Shown here one piece after another: positions 53,414 to 62,077 of a stretch of DNA of 64,000 nucleotides (position 1 is the first letter of the stretch; every line of letters starts with the position of its first letter). Origin of the DNA: Gymnodinialimonas phycosphaerae. GTDB taxonomy: Bacteria; Pseudomonadota; Alphaproteobacteria; Rhodobacterales; Rhodobacteraceae. Position numbers and translations under genes: made by a program. The stretch lies in contig NZ_JAIMBW010000001.1 of NCBI RefSeq assembly GCF_019195455.1, positions 2,418,001-2,482,000 of the forward strand, in the 5' to 3' direction. Below the pieces are notes generated by a model, which was not told the origin of the DNA, ran no database searches, and saw only the letters and a program-made list of their open reading frames with translations.

Positions 53414-54270
53414 CGTTGTTCTCCACCAAAGACGCGCCGCATCCCCCGCGTTACACGGTAATAGGCCAGCAGGACCGAAATGGATATCAGGCTGAGTACC
53501 GTGCCCATTGCCGAGACAAGACCCCAGTTGTTGCGCTCGAACGCGTTGACATACATGTGGACCGAGAGCGGCAAGGGATAGACCGGCCCCAGAAGGTTCG
53601 GCACCGCATAGGCCCCCATCCCGCCGATGAAGGTCAGCAGGAACGCCGCGGTGATACCCGGCAAGGCAAGCGGCACCTGAATGCGCCAGAAGGTGGCGAG
53701 CGGCCCGGCCCCGAGGGTGCGCGCCGCCGACAGAATGTCCCGGTTGATCGAGGCCAGCGAGCCGCCGATGATCAGCGTCATTAAGGGCACGGCCTTCCAC
53801 GATGTCGCGATGATCACGCCAATGGCCCATTGATCGCGCACCAGTTTCGGCAGGTCGATGCCAACGGGGGCCAGCACCCGCGCGGCCAATCCACCGCGAT
53901 CAAACATGGTCATCACGACAAAGGCCGCGACGATGCCGGGCACGACCAGCGGCACCTTGTAAAGGATGTTGAACAACCGCTGTCCCGGATGGGTGCGCGC
54001 GAGCGCCACCGCCAGCGGCAGGGACAGGGCAAGACTGGCGAGGGTGGGAACAATCGCGAGGTAGGTGGAGAACCAGAGGCCGTCACGGTAGGCCTGCGTG
54101 GTTAAGAGCGCGCGGTAATGCTCCAGCGTGAAGCCTGTCTGTGCCCCACGGGTAAAAAGACCAAAGCCCCCCAGAAACGCCAGCAGAAGCGGCAAGCCGA
54201 AGAAAAGTGCCAGATAGCCTCCGGCGGGCAGGAGGAGGATGGGGACGGCGGCGCGGTGCAAGAGGCTCAT
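53410..54270 (-). CDS. PotB-type ABC transporter permease
   Basis: A 286-residue permease with six helices and coupling loop ILSAARTLGAGPLATFWRIQVPLALPG (in part) near residue 180. Overlaps the ATPase gene upstream and the second permease downstream by four bases. Forms the heterodimeric channel. Confidence 0.9.
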   Translation of the reverse strand: MSLLHRAAVPILLLPAGGYLALFFGLPLLLAFLGGFGLFTRGAQTGFTLEHYRALLTTQAYRDGLWFSTYLAIVPTLASLALSLPLAVALARTHPGQRLFNILYKVPLVVPGIVAAFVVMTMFDRGGLAARVLAPVGIDLPKLVRDQWAIGVIIATSWKAVPLMTLIIGGSLASINRDILSAARTLGAGPLATFWRIQVPLALPGITAAFLLTFIGGMGAYAVPNLLGPVYPLPLSVHMYVNAFERNNWGLVSAMGTVLSLISISVLLAYYRVTRGMRRVFGGEQR

Positions 54271-55307
54271 GGAAGGGCCATTAGTTCCACCTCGCCCAAG
54301 GGGTGCGGCGGCGTCCTTGTGTTAAAGCTGACGCGCTGGCCCACGGCCGGAAGGGCCACCCCGCTTCCGGTATCGCGCATCCGAATTTCCAGATCGCCAA
54401 ATGCCACGCGACATTCAACGCTGGCCCCCAGAAACGTCACTGAACGGACCTCGCCGGGGCCTTCCGGGTCGAGCACCATGGCGATGTCTTCGGGGCGCAA
54501 CGAGACATGAGTGGCCTCGGCGGCGGCCTTTGCGATAATCGGCTGGCCCCAGGGCAGCACGGCTTGGCCGTTCTGTCGGACGACCGGTAAAACATTGGTT
54601 TGCCCCAGGAACTCTGCGGCAAATCGGGTGCGGGGTTGGCGGTAGAGCGCCACGGGCGCGCCTTCCTCGATGATCCGCCCCGCCTGCATCACAAGGATCC
54701 GATCCGCCAGCGCCATGGCCTCGGCCTGATCATGGGTGACATAGATCGCGGTGATGCCGAGGCGGCGTTGCAGAACCTTCAGATCGTCGCGCAACTGGTC
54801 ACGCAGCTTGGCGTCGAGGTTCGAGAGCGGCTCATCAAACAGCAGGATATCAGGCTCGATCACCACAGCCCGCGCTAGGGCCACGCGCTGTTGCTGCCCG
54901 CCGCTCAACGCCTTTGGGTAGCGCTCCGCGAACGCGCCAAGGTCCACCAGATCGAGGGCGGCGGCCACCCGCGCATCGGCATCAGCGCGCGCGATGCCCC
55001 GCATCTTCAACCCGAAACCGACATTGGCGGCGACCGTCATGTGCGGGAACAGGGCATAGGACTGGAACACAAGCCCGATATTGCGCCGCTCGGGCGGCAG
55101 GGCATGGATCGCGCGACCATCGATCCGGATCTCGCCCCGGTCGGGCTGGGTGATCCCGGCGATAATCCGCATCAGAGTTGTCTTGCCGCAGCCCGAAGGG
55201 CCAAGCAGGGTGACGAATTCCCCGTCCGCCACGCTGAGCGACAGGGCGTGAAGGGCAGTGGCGTCGCCAAAGCTCTTGGCGATGCCATCCAGATGCAGGG
55301 TGCTCAT
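54267..55307 (-). CDS. PotA-type ABC transporter ATP-binding protein
   Basis: A 346-residue ATPase: Walker A GPSGCGKTT (~34-42), signature [15 protein letters not shown] (~133-147), Walker B ILLFDEPLSNLD and a C-terminal TOBE domain. The start is ATG 55307; the upstream extension runs through the gap after the binding-protein gene and is not conserved. Confidence 0.92.
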   Translation of the reverse strand: MSTLHLDGIAKSFGDATALHALSLSVADGEFVTLLGPSGCGKTTLMRIIAGITQPDRGEIRIDGRAIHALPPERRNIGLVFQSYALFPHMTVAANVGFGLKMRGIARADADARVAAALDLVDLGAFAERYPKALSGGQQQRVALARAVVIEPDILLFDEPLSNLDAKLRDQLRDDLKVLQRRLGITAIYVTHDQAEAMALADRILVMQAGRIIEEGAPVALYRQPRTRFAAEFLGQTNVLPVVRQNGQAVLPWGQPIIAKAAAEATHVSLRPEDIAMVLDPEGPGEVRSVTFLGASVECRVAFGDLEIRMRDTGSGVALPAVGQRVSFNTRTPPHPLGEVELMALP

Positions 55308-55359
55308 GGTCGCACCCCCCGCACCGAACAGGTGTGAGGGGGCTGGAAGCAGGCAGCGA

Positions 55360-56616
55360 TCATTGCTGAAGAATATCCACCACGAACCGATCCGTGGCGG
55401 CAGAGCTGACCACACCGGCGATCCGCGCGCGGCTGCGGGCGTTGAACAGATCGGTCGGGATCAACCGATCGGCCATGTCGCTGTCGATGGCCGCAGAGAG
55501 GTCCAGCCCGGTCCGGGCGGAGCGCGAGCCGTTGAGGCCGACCTTGATCACCTGCGCCTCGTCCGAGAGCAGGAAGTTCACGAACAAAAGCGCCGCCGCG
55601 ACGTTGTCGGTGCCGGAGGGGATCATGATGCCGTCGCCGTCGCCGACCTGCCCACTTTCCAGAAGCGTGGTGCGTACCGTCGGCGGCAGCAGGCCACGAC
55701 CGATGAAGTCAAAGGTTTGATCCTCCCACACGGTGCCGATGCTGGCCACGCCATTGGCGATCAGGTTCAGCGTATCGGTATTGCCGTTGGTGATTTCGAC
55801 GAACTCTTCCAGCTCGGCGAAATAGGCCATCACCGGGTCAAGACAGTCACCTGCTGCCCATTCGACAGCCTGTTCCGGGGTCAGGGTGAAATCCTGCGCC
55901 TGGGCCACACATTCGCCTGAGGCAAGCCCCAAGATCGCGCTTTCGAGAAAACCGCCACCCGATCCGCCGCCCGCAGGCGAGGTCATCGCGAACTGGCCCG
56001 GGTTCTCGCGCGCCCAATCGAGGATGGCCGCGAATGTCTGCGGCACCTGCTCTGCCGCAAGGCTGCGGGTGTCGTAGCCGATGGCCGTCTGGTTGCGGTG
56101 AAACGGCACCACAACGTCGCCGTGGAAATACCCGCGCGATACAGTCGCGGCCTCTTCCGCGAGATCGGGCGCGGAGGGCAGCATCGTGTTCAGCGGCAGG
56201 TTCGCGATCACGCCGGATTCGTTGGCAAGGCGGACCTGGCCATTGGGCATGAAGAACACGTCCGCAGGCGACTCGCGCCCGGCTTCATGGGCAGCGATCA
56301 ACTGCTGCACGCCGGCGGCGCCGTCGATGGAGACGTGGGTGACGGTGATGTCCTGATATATCGCATTGAAGGCCGGGATCAGGTTGTCCACGAACAGCGG
56401 GCCAAAGGATTCCGTGAAATCGTAGAAGACGATCTCCGTGCCTGTCGCGAGGGGCAAAAGGCTTGCTTCAAACGACCCGGGCGTCAATGTGGAGAAGTCG
56501 ACCGGGCTTTCGAAATTGAACGTTTCGGCGCCGACAGGCTGCTGCGCGGAAACGGTCGAGGCGGCGATGACGCTGACAAGAAGCGTTGTTGAGACAAGGC
56601 GGGCGGTGACAGACAT
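55360..56616 (-). CDS. PotD/YnjB-like ABC substrate-binding protein
   Basis: A 418-residue periplasmic protein. The start is ATG 56616 with AAAGGA upstream; a Sec signal follows (cleavage after VSA, residue ~23). The motif IVFYDFTESFGPLFVDNLIPAFNAIY (in part) opens the mature core. Two cysteines (in SGECVAQ and AGDCLDP) could form a disulfide. First gene of an operon that also carries a GDPD and an EEP enzyme, so an organophosphate such as a glycerophosphodiester is the likely ligand. A candidate Pho box lies ~100 bp upstream. Confidence 0.88.
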   Translation of the reverse strand: MSVTARLVSTTLLVSVIAASTVSAQQPVGAETFNFESPVDFSTLTPGSFEASLLPLATGTEIVFYDFTESFGPLFVDNLIPAFNAIYQDITVTHVSIDGAAGVQQLIAAHEAGRESPADVFFMPNGQVRLANESGVIANLPLNTMLPSAPDLAEEAATVSRGYFHGDVVVPFHRNQTAIGYDTRSLAAEQVPQTFAAILDWARENPGQFAMTSPAGGGSGGGFLESAILGLASGECVAQAQDFTLTPEQAVEWAAGDCLDPVMAYFAELEEFVEITNGNTDTLNLIANGVASIGTVWEDQTFDFIGRGLLPPTVRTTLLESGQVGDGDGIMIPSGTDNVAAALLFVNFLLSDEAQVIKVGLNGSRSARTGLDLSAAIDSDMADRLIPTDLFNARSRARIAGVVSSAATDRFVVDILQQ

Positions 56617-56717
56617 TTGCAAGATCCTTTCTATCAGCGCCCGCGCCTTGAGGTCATATGCCCAGAGCAAAGCCTGATGTCGTTGAAACAGGTGTGACAA
56701 AGCTTTAGCGCGTGCCA

Positions 56718-56746
56718 ATGAACCTGAGGCAACGGGGCGGTAACAG
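56718..56746 (-). promoter_or_regulatory. Candidate Pho box upstream of the PotD-like gene
   Basis: On the minus strand, CTGTTAC, CCGTTGC and GGTTCAT start at 11-bp steps. The middle heptamer is identical to that in the phnD site and the distance to the start codon (~102 bp) is almost the same. The ~460 bp region between this gene and the next one holds no gene I can support. Confidence 0.55.
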
Positions 56747-57080
56747 TTTTTAAACATGCGCGGTTTGCCACCGGCGATGTCGGACGCGCAGGCGGGATGC
56801 CGCGCTGTCATCTTTTGTCACCCCTGCCCATTTCAGGACGAAATGCGAATTGCCGACCATCGGATGCAGCAGGTGCAGGCGCGGGCGGCGACCCTGGCCG
56901 GGATCCCGCCCCTACCCCCGAGGACCGGCTGAAAGTGTGGATGCACCATACCTTCTACGGATCGCTCATTCGCAGCCATGCAGGCCGCCACCAGACAGGA
57001 ACCTTTGCCGCGCCCCATGCCAGACTTGTGGGGCACCTTGCGGCTCTGTCCGGGTGGCACAAGGGTTTGGCAGCGCGCTT

Positions 57081-58151
57081 TCAGTCCAGCCGCAAACCGG
57101 TGTATGCATCGAAGAGGTGGAGGTCATCGGGATCGAAACAGACCTCGACAGGATCGCCTTTGGACAGTTGGCGCTTGTCCGGTGTGACGATGGGCACCGT
57201 TTCGCCAGCAACCCTTAGATGGTGCAGGCGGGCATTGCCTAACTCCTCGCTCAGTTGATGCGTGGCGGTCAGCGTCGCGCCAACCATGCCGAAGCGCAAC
57301 GCCTCGGGCCTGATCCCCACGACCACAGCCGCCCCATCGCGCAGGTGTTCCGAACGACCCGGCAACGCGATCTGCTGCCCGTCGGACAATAAAATCGTCC
57401 CAGCCTCACCCCAGTACGTCGCCGGAATGGTGCCCATGGAGGGAGAGCCGATAAAGCGCGCGATATACAGCGAGCGAGGCGTCTCGTAGACCTCTGACGG
57501 CGTGCCAACTTGCTGGATTTCGCCGTCGCGCATGACCACCAGTCGGTCGGCCAGCGTCATCGCCTCGACCTGGTCGTGGGTGACATAGACCGAGGTTGCG
57601 CCCACATCCTCGTGGATCCGCCGGACCTCGTGGCGCATCTGGACCCGCAATTCGGCGTCGAGGTTCGACAGGGGCTCATCGAACAGAAACACCGATGGCG
57701 ACCGGATGATCGCGCGTGCCATGGCGACTCGCTGGCGCTGACCACCGGATAATTCACTCGGCTTGCGGTCCAGCAAGCCGTCCAGTTGTACCAGTTTGGC
57801 GGTTCGCTCGGCCCGGCGTCGGCGCTCGGCGCGTGGCAGGCCCTCGACCCGGAGGGAATAGGCGATATTCTCGGCCACGGTCATGTGTGGATAGAGCGCG
57901 TAATTCTGGAACACCATGGCGCAGCCGCGATCCTTTGGCTCCAGCCCCGACACCTCGGTCTCACCGATCTGGATGGAACCTGCGGACTTGTGTTCCAGCC
58001 CGGCGATCAGGCGCAGGAGGGTGGACTTGCCACAGCCAGAGGGGCCGAGGATGACGACGAATTCGCCGCCACGGATGTGCAGATCGACTCCCTTGAGAAT
58101 GTCAGTCACACCGAAAGCCTTGCGAAGGCCCGAGAGGGTTATGTTGGTCAT
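57081..58151 (-). CDS. ugpC: UgpC/MalK-like ABC transporter ATP-binding protein
   Basis: A 356-residue ATPase of the CUT1 class: Walker A GPSGCGKST at ~36-44, signature LSGGQRQRVAMARAI (~131-145), Walker B FLFDEPLSNLDAELR and a regulatory C-terminal domain (VVGIRPEALRFG). The start is ATG 58151 rather than a TTG at 58166. It lies 76 bp after the UgpB-like gene on the same strand and serves the permeases encoded divergently. Confidence 0.88.
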   Translation of the reverse strand: MTNITLSGLRKAFGVTDILKGVDLHIRGGEFVVILGPSGCGKSTLLRLIAGLEHKSAGSIQIGETEVSGLEPKDRGCAMVFQNYALYPHMTVAENIAYSLRVEGLPRAERRRRAERTAKLVQLDGLLDRKPSELSGGQRQRVAMARAIIRSPSVFLFDEPLSNLDAELRVQMRHEVRRIHEDVGATSVYVTHDQVEAMTLADRLVVMRDGEIQQVGTPSEVYETPRSLYIARFIGSPSMGTIPATYWGEAGTILLSDGQQIALPGRSEHLRDGAAVVVGIRPEALRFGMVGATLTATHQLSEELGNARLHHLRVAGETVPIVTPDKRQLSKGDPVEVCFDPDDLHLFDAYTGLRLD

Positions 58152-58227
58152 ATCTGCCTGATCCAAAATACGATTGGCCGGAGGAACAACGCCCCCCCGG
58201 CCAATGCAGGTAGTCCGCCCGTGCGGC

Positions 58228-59472
58228 TTAGTTGGCGGCGATCATCTCGCGCATCTGGTCCGCAAAGACGCCAAGTGCCTCTTCGGCGGTCTGCTCGCCC
58301 AGAACAATGGATTGCCATACCGCGGGCTCTTCTGAGCGGATCGCGGGCATTGCAGGCGGGCGAGCACGGCCAAAGCCCACTTCCAGCTGGGTGTTGGCGA
58401 CGAGATACGCGGGGTATTCCGCAATGGTTTCCTGCGCCAGATCGGTCTCGATGGCCCCCTCTACAATCGGCAAATAGCCGGTGCGCACGAAGACGAAGGC
58501 GTTGTTTTCCACGGTCGTGACATATTCGATAAATTCCCATGCGCCGTCCTGAACCTCCTGCGGGGCAGAAGCGACGATACCGAGCGTTGCGCCGCCGATT
58601 GGCGCGGCACAGACTGCCTGACAAGGCAGCGGCGCCACGCCGAGATCAAACGGCAGGTTCTCCAAATTTCCGGTCAAGCCACCGGTGGAGTTAAACTCGA
58701 TCGCTGCCCGGCCAGTATCGAAATACTGATCGCCCACGTCCTCATCCAGCGCTGCCTCGAGTGAAGCCACGCCATGCACGTTTACCCAATCGGCAGCGTA
58801 TTGATACGCCATGATGGACTCCGGCATGTCGATCTGCACCGCGTTGTTGACTGGGTCAACCCAGCCACCGCCAGCCTGGTTGGTCATCGCCCAACGCACC
58901 CATTGCGGCGGGGTCACAATGCCCCACTGCATCACGGTATCGCCGTCGCGTATCGTCAGCGCTCGCGCCAGCTCGGTCACTTCGTCCCAGGTTGTCGGCG
59001 GCGCATCGGGGTCGAGGCCTGCGGCGCGGAACAGGTCACGGTTGTAATACATGACAGGGGTGGAAACGTTGAAAGGCAGCACATACGACTCGCCCAGATA
59101 ACGCGACGCATCGAGCGCGAAGGGACGAATGCGGTCCGTCAACTCAGCCCCTGCGGCGTCCAGATAGGGCTGCAAGGGCGCAAGCGCACCGCGGTCGGCA
59201 AAAAGCCCATAGCGCGTGATTTCCAGCATGACGAGGCCCGGCGCAGTGTTGCCCGCAATGGCAGCGGTCAGGCGCTGCGTGCCTTCGGTATAGTTGCCAG
59301 TGTAGACCGGGACGATCTGATAATCGCCCTGGCTTTCGTTGAACATCGCGGCCAATTCGTCGACAGCGGTGCCGTTGTTGCCGCTGAAGGCGTGCCAGAA
59401 TTCAACCTGGGTTTGGGCATGACCGGCGGTGGCCGCCAGGCAAAGCGCAATGGCGCAAGTTGTCAGTCGCAT
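58228..59472 (-). CDS. ugpB: UgpB-like ABC substrate-binding protein
   Basis: A 414-residue periplasmic protein with signal peptide (cleavage after GHA, residue ~19) and the SBP_bac_1 pattern QVEFWHAFSGNNGTAVDELAAMFNE seen in glycerol-3-phosphate binding proteins. Divergent from ugpA with candidate Pho boxes for both directions between them. The ligand is probably glycerol-3-phosphate or a glycerophosphodiester, given the phosphodiesterase gene in the cluster. Confidence 0.85.
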   Translation of the reverse strand: MRLTTCAIALCLAATAGHAQTQVEFWHAFSGNNGTAVDELAAMFNESQGDYQIVPVYTGNYTEGTQRLTAAIAGNTAPGLVMLEITRYGLFADRGALAPLQPYLDAAGAELTDRIRPFALDASRYLGESYVLPFNVSTPVMYYNRDLFRAAGLDPDAPPTTWDEVTELARALTIRDGDTVMQWGIVTPPQWVRWAMTNQAGGGWVDPVNNAVQIDMPESIMAYQYAADWVNVHGVASLEAALDEDVGDQYFDTGRAAIEFNSTGGLTGNLENLPFDLGVAPLPCQAVCAAPIGGATLGIVASAPQEVQDGAWEFIEYVTTVENNAFVFVRTGYLPIVEGAIETDLAQETIAEYPAYLVANTQLEVGFGRARPPAMPAIRSEEPAVWQSIVLGEQTAEEALGVFADQMREMIAAN

Positions 59473-59521
59473 GAGAAGGTCCCCGAGTTTGGTTAATTCC
59501 CAAAAACGGTAGCGAGGCAGC

Positions 59522-59539
59522 GTAACACTCCGATGACCG
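59522..59539 (-). promoter_or_regulatory. Candidate Pho box for the UgpB-like gene
   Basis: On the minus strand, CGGTCAT and GTGTTAC are 11 bp apart, about 50 bp before the start codon. A third in-phase heptamer, TTATCAC, precedes them. Confidence 0.5.
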
Positions 59540-59553
59540 TTGTGTGATAAACG

Positions 59554-59571
59554 ATGTCACGCGTTCGTCAC
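59554..59571 (+). promoter_or_regulatory. Candidate Pho box for the UgpA-like gene
   Basis: ATGTCAC (59554-59560) and TCGTCAC (59565-59571) are 11 bp apart on the plus strand, 35 bp before the permease start. It is very similar to the site before phnM copy 1. Confidence 0.6.
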
Positions 59572-59605
59572 GCAGTTGATACGTTCGGATGTGTAAGTCA
59601 CTGAG

Positions 59606-60475
59606 ATGACGCGCCTCAGCCCCTACCTGTTCGTTTTGCCCGCCTGCCTGATCCTGGGGCTCTTTGTCTATTGGCCGATCGTCTATTCCGTTTGGCTAAG
59701 CGTGCACCGCTGGGATTTCCTGATGCCGCAACCAGAATTCATCGGCGCGCGGAATTACGTTGTCATGCTGACCAGCGGGCAGTTCCAGAACGCGCTCTGG
59801 AATACCGTTCTATTCACATTGATTTCCGTGCCGCCGACGCTGGGTCTCGCCCTTGCGGTGGCGGTGCTCGTCGCGCCGCCTACTCGGCCCAACCGTCTTT
59901 TGCGGTCAGTCTACTTCATGCCGACGGTGATGTCGGCGGTCGCCATCGGCGTAATTTTCGACTGGATGATGAATACCGAGATCGGGACATTCAACCGGGT
60001 GTTGAACGCCCTTGGCTTGCCTGCGGTGCGTTGGCTCAGCGATCCGGATGTGGCGTTGTTTTCGCTCGCCATCGTCGAGGTCTGGAAGCAGTTTGGCTAT
60101 TCGGTCGTGATCTATGCCGCAGCCCTTCAGGCGATCCCTACGGCGCTTTACGAGGCCGCACGAATGGACGGTGCACGCTCGTGGCACCAGTTCCGTGACG
60201 TGACCTTTCCGCTGGTCATGCCGACGACTTTCTTCCTGCTGATCCTGTCGGTCATAAACGGTTTCCAAGTCTACACCTTCGTAGAAGTGATGACCCAAGG
60301 CGGCCCCGCGCGAGCGACGGAGGTAATTCTTTATTACCTGATCCGCGTCGGCTTCGATGGTGCAAATGTCGGGCTTGGGTCGGCTGTCGCGTTGTTCCTC
60401 TTTGCCTTGTTGATCGGGATCACAGTTCTGAAAATCGTCACCATCGGGCGGAAGGTGCATTATGGCTACGATTGA
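59606..60475 (+). CDS. ugpA: UgpA-like ABC transporter permease
   Basis: A 289-residue CUT1 permease with six helices and coupling loop LYEAARMDGARSWHQFRDVTFPLVMP (in part) near residue 190. The start is ATG 59606. It overlaps ugpE by 14 bases. Confidence 0.9.
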   Translation: MTRLSPYLFVLPACLILGLFVYWPIVYSVWLSVHRWDFLMPQPEFIGARNYVVMLTSGQFQNALWNTVLFTLISVPPTLGLALAVAVLVAPPTRPNRLLRSVYFMPTVMSAVAIGVIFDWMMNTEIGTFNRVLNALGLPAVRWLSDPDVALFSLAIVEVWKQFGYSVVIYAAALQAIPTALYEAARMDGARSWHQFRDVTFPLVMPTTFFLLILSVINGFQVYTFVEVMTQGGPARATEVILYYLIRVGFDGANVGLGSAVALFLFALLIGITVLKIVTIGRKVHYGYD

Positions 60476-61328
60476 AAGTGCGGCGGGCGTTGTCGTGACC
60501 CCCTCTGAACGCGGCGGCATGCGCGCGCCACTCAGAGTGCTGTTCCTAGGGTTTCTCGCTTTGGTCGTGCTTTATCCGCTATGGGAGATCGCCCGGATTT
60601 CCTTTCTGAATCCTGTTGAGGTCAACGCAGCCGACGCGCGCTTCTGGCCGCCGACCTTTCGCGCCTATGTCGAGGCATGGACAGGCGTGTCATTCCCGCG
60701 CTATTTCATCAACTCGGTCGTGGTCACGCTGGCCGTGACGCTGGGCAGCACGGTCACGGCGATTCTCGCGGCCTATGCCTTCGCGCGGGCCGAGTTCCGG
60801 GGCCGTGATCTGTTGTTTCTGGCCGTTATCGGCACACTGATGATCCCCAACCACATCACGCTAATCCCCAACTATCTGACCTTCGCGCGGTTCAACCTGC
60901 TCAACACGTTTGTTTGCCTGATCGTGCCTTTTCTCGCCTCGGGTTTTTCGGTGTTCTTCCTGCGCCAGCATATGCTGACGATCCCCCGCGCGCTGGACGA
61001 GTCGGCGCGGATGGACGGGGCGAGCACGGGAATGATCCTGCGCACGATCATCGTGCCGCTGTCTTGGCCCGCGATCGCGGTGGTGGCGCTGTTCGCGTTC
61101 ATGGGCCAGTGGAACGAGTTCATCTGGCCGTTGCTCGCCACCACCTCCGACGATATGCGCACGATCCAGATCGGATTGCGCTACCTGCTGCGGGACCAAG
61201 AGGGGGCTTTGCCGGATTGGCCCCTGGTAATGGCGGGAACCATGATCACGCTGGTGCCGTTGCTGATCGCCTATGCCGTGGCCGAGCGGCACCTGATCCG
61301 GGGCATCACAATGGGATCGTTCCGATGA
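60462..61328 (+). CDS. ugpE: UgpE-like ABC transporter permease
   Basis: A 288-residue CUT1 permease, partner of the UgpA-like protein. The coupling loop is near residue 180 (LDESARMDGASTGMILRTIIVPLSWP, in part). It overlaps the downstream phosphodiesterase gene by four bases. Confidence 0.9.
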   Translation: MATIESAAGVVVTPSERGGMRAPLRVLFLGFLALVVLYPLWEIARISFLNPVEVNAADARFWPPTFRAYVEAWTGVSFPRYFINSVVVTLAVTLGSTVTAILAAYAFARAEFRGRDLLFLAVIGTLMIPNHITLIPNYLTFARFNLLNTFVCLIVPFLASGFSVFFLRQHMLTIPRALDESARMDGASTGMILRTIIVPLSWPAIAVVALFAFMGQWNEFIWPLLATTSDDMRTIQIGLRYLLRDQEGALPDWPLVMAGTMITLVPLLIAYAVAERHLIRGITMGSFR

Positions 61329-62077
61329 CCGACATCGCATCACATCGCGGCGGTGCCGCGATCTGGCCCGAAAACTCGCGGCTTGCCTTCGAAGAGACAG
61401 CAAAACTTGCTGTCGAGCAGATCGAATTCGACGTGCAACTCAGCGCCGATGGCGTCCCCGTTATCTTTCACGACAGCGACGTCGCGCGTGTGACCGATGG
61501 CACGGGCCAATTGGTTAACAAGACCTTGGCCGAGATCAAGGCGTTAACGATCTCCAACGGCGGAGGACAGATCATGACCTTGGCCGAGGGGTTGGAATTG
61601 CTGGCGCCAACTCACCTCTTGCTGCGTTGCGAGATCAAGCCGGGGCCCGAGATTAGGCCCTATCCGGGCCTGCGCGAGGCAACAGTGGCGATGATCGCAG
61701 CCAATCGACTGCTGGATCGCACGGTTCTGACCTCGTTCCACCTGCCGACATTGGCCGCGCTGGCGGATGAGCGGGTGGCAGCGAAAGACCTGATCTGGCT
61801 GGTCGCCGATCCGATCATGCGCCTGACCTCGCCAGAGGCGGTGGCTCATCTCGCACAAACATCCGGGATAGATCATGTCGCGCCGCACCATCTGTCGCTA
61901 CGCGACGGGATGCTGGACATGCTTCGTGACAAGGGGCTGACCGTTGGCGCCTTTGCAGTATTGGAGGATGAAGCGATTGTCTGGGCGCTGGAAAACGACC
62001 TTTCGGTGTTCACAACGGATCGCCCCAACTCGGCGGTGGTGATCCGAGATCGATTGGTGCGCGGCACTGGTGCCTGA
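61325..62077 (+). CDS. Glycerophosphodiester phosphodiesterase (copy 2, UgpQ-like)
   Basis: A 250-residue GDPD: SHRGGAAIWPENSRLAF (~6-22), EFDVQLSADGVPVIFHDSD (~35-53) and a late LSVFTTDRP segment. Cytoplasmic, translationally coupled to the UgpE-like permease. It hydrolyses imported glycerophosphodiesters as UgpQ does in enteric bacteria. Only distantly similar to copy 1 at 51707. Confidence 0.91.
   Translation: MTDIASHRGGAAIWPENSRLAFEETAKLAVEQIEFDVQLSADGVPVIFHDSDVARVTDGTGQLVNKTLAEIKALTISNGGGQIMTLAEGLELLAPTHLLLRCEIKPGPEIRPYPGLREATVAMIAANRLLDRTVLTSFHLPTLAALADERVAAKDLIWLVADPIMRLTSPEAVAHLAQTSGIDHVAPHHLSLRDGMLDMLRDKGLTVGAFAVLEDEAIVWALENDLSVFTTDRPNSAVVIRDRLVRGTGA

Noticed and set aside
56805..56821. 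CTGTCAT and TTGTCAC on the plus strand resembling a Pho box
   Set aside because: Spacing is 10 bp instead of 11 and no plus-strand gene follows for almost 3 kb.
56797..57258. Plus-strand ORF of 153 codons in the gap after the PotD-like gene
   Set aside because: No family; its 3' part is antisense to the UgpC-like gene and it has no convincing ribosome-binding site.
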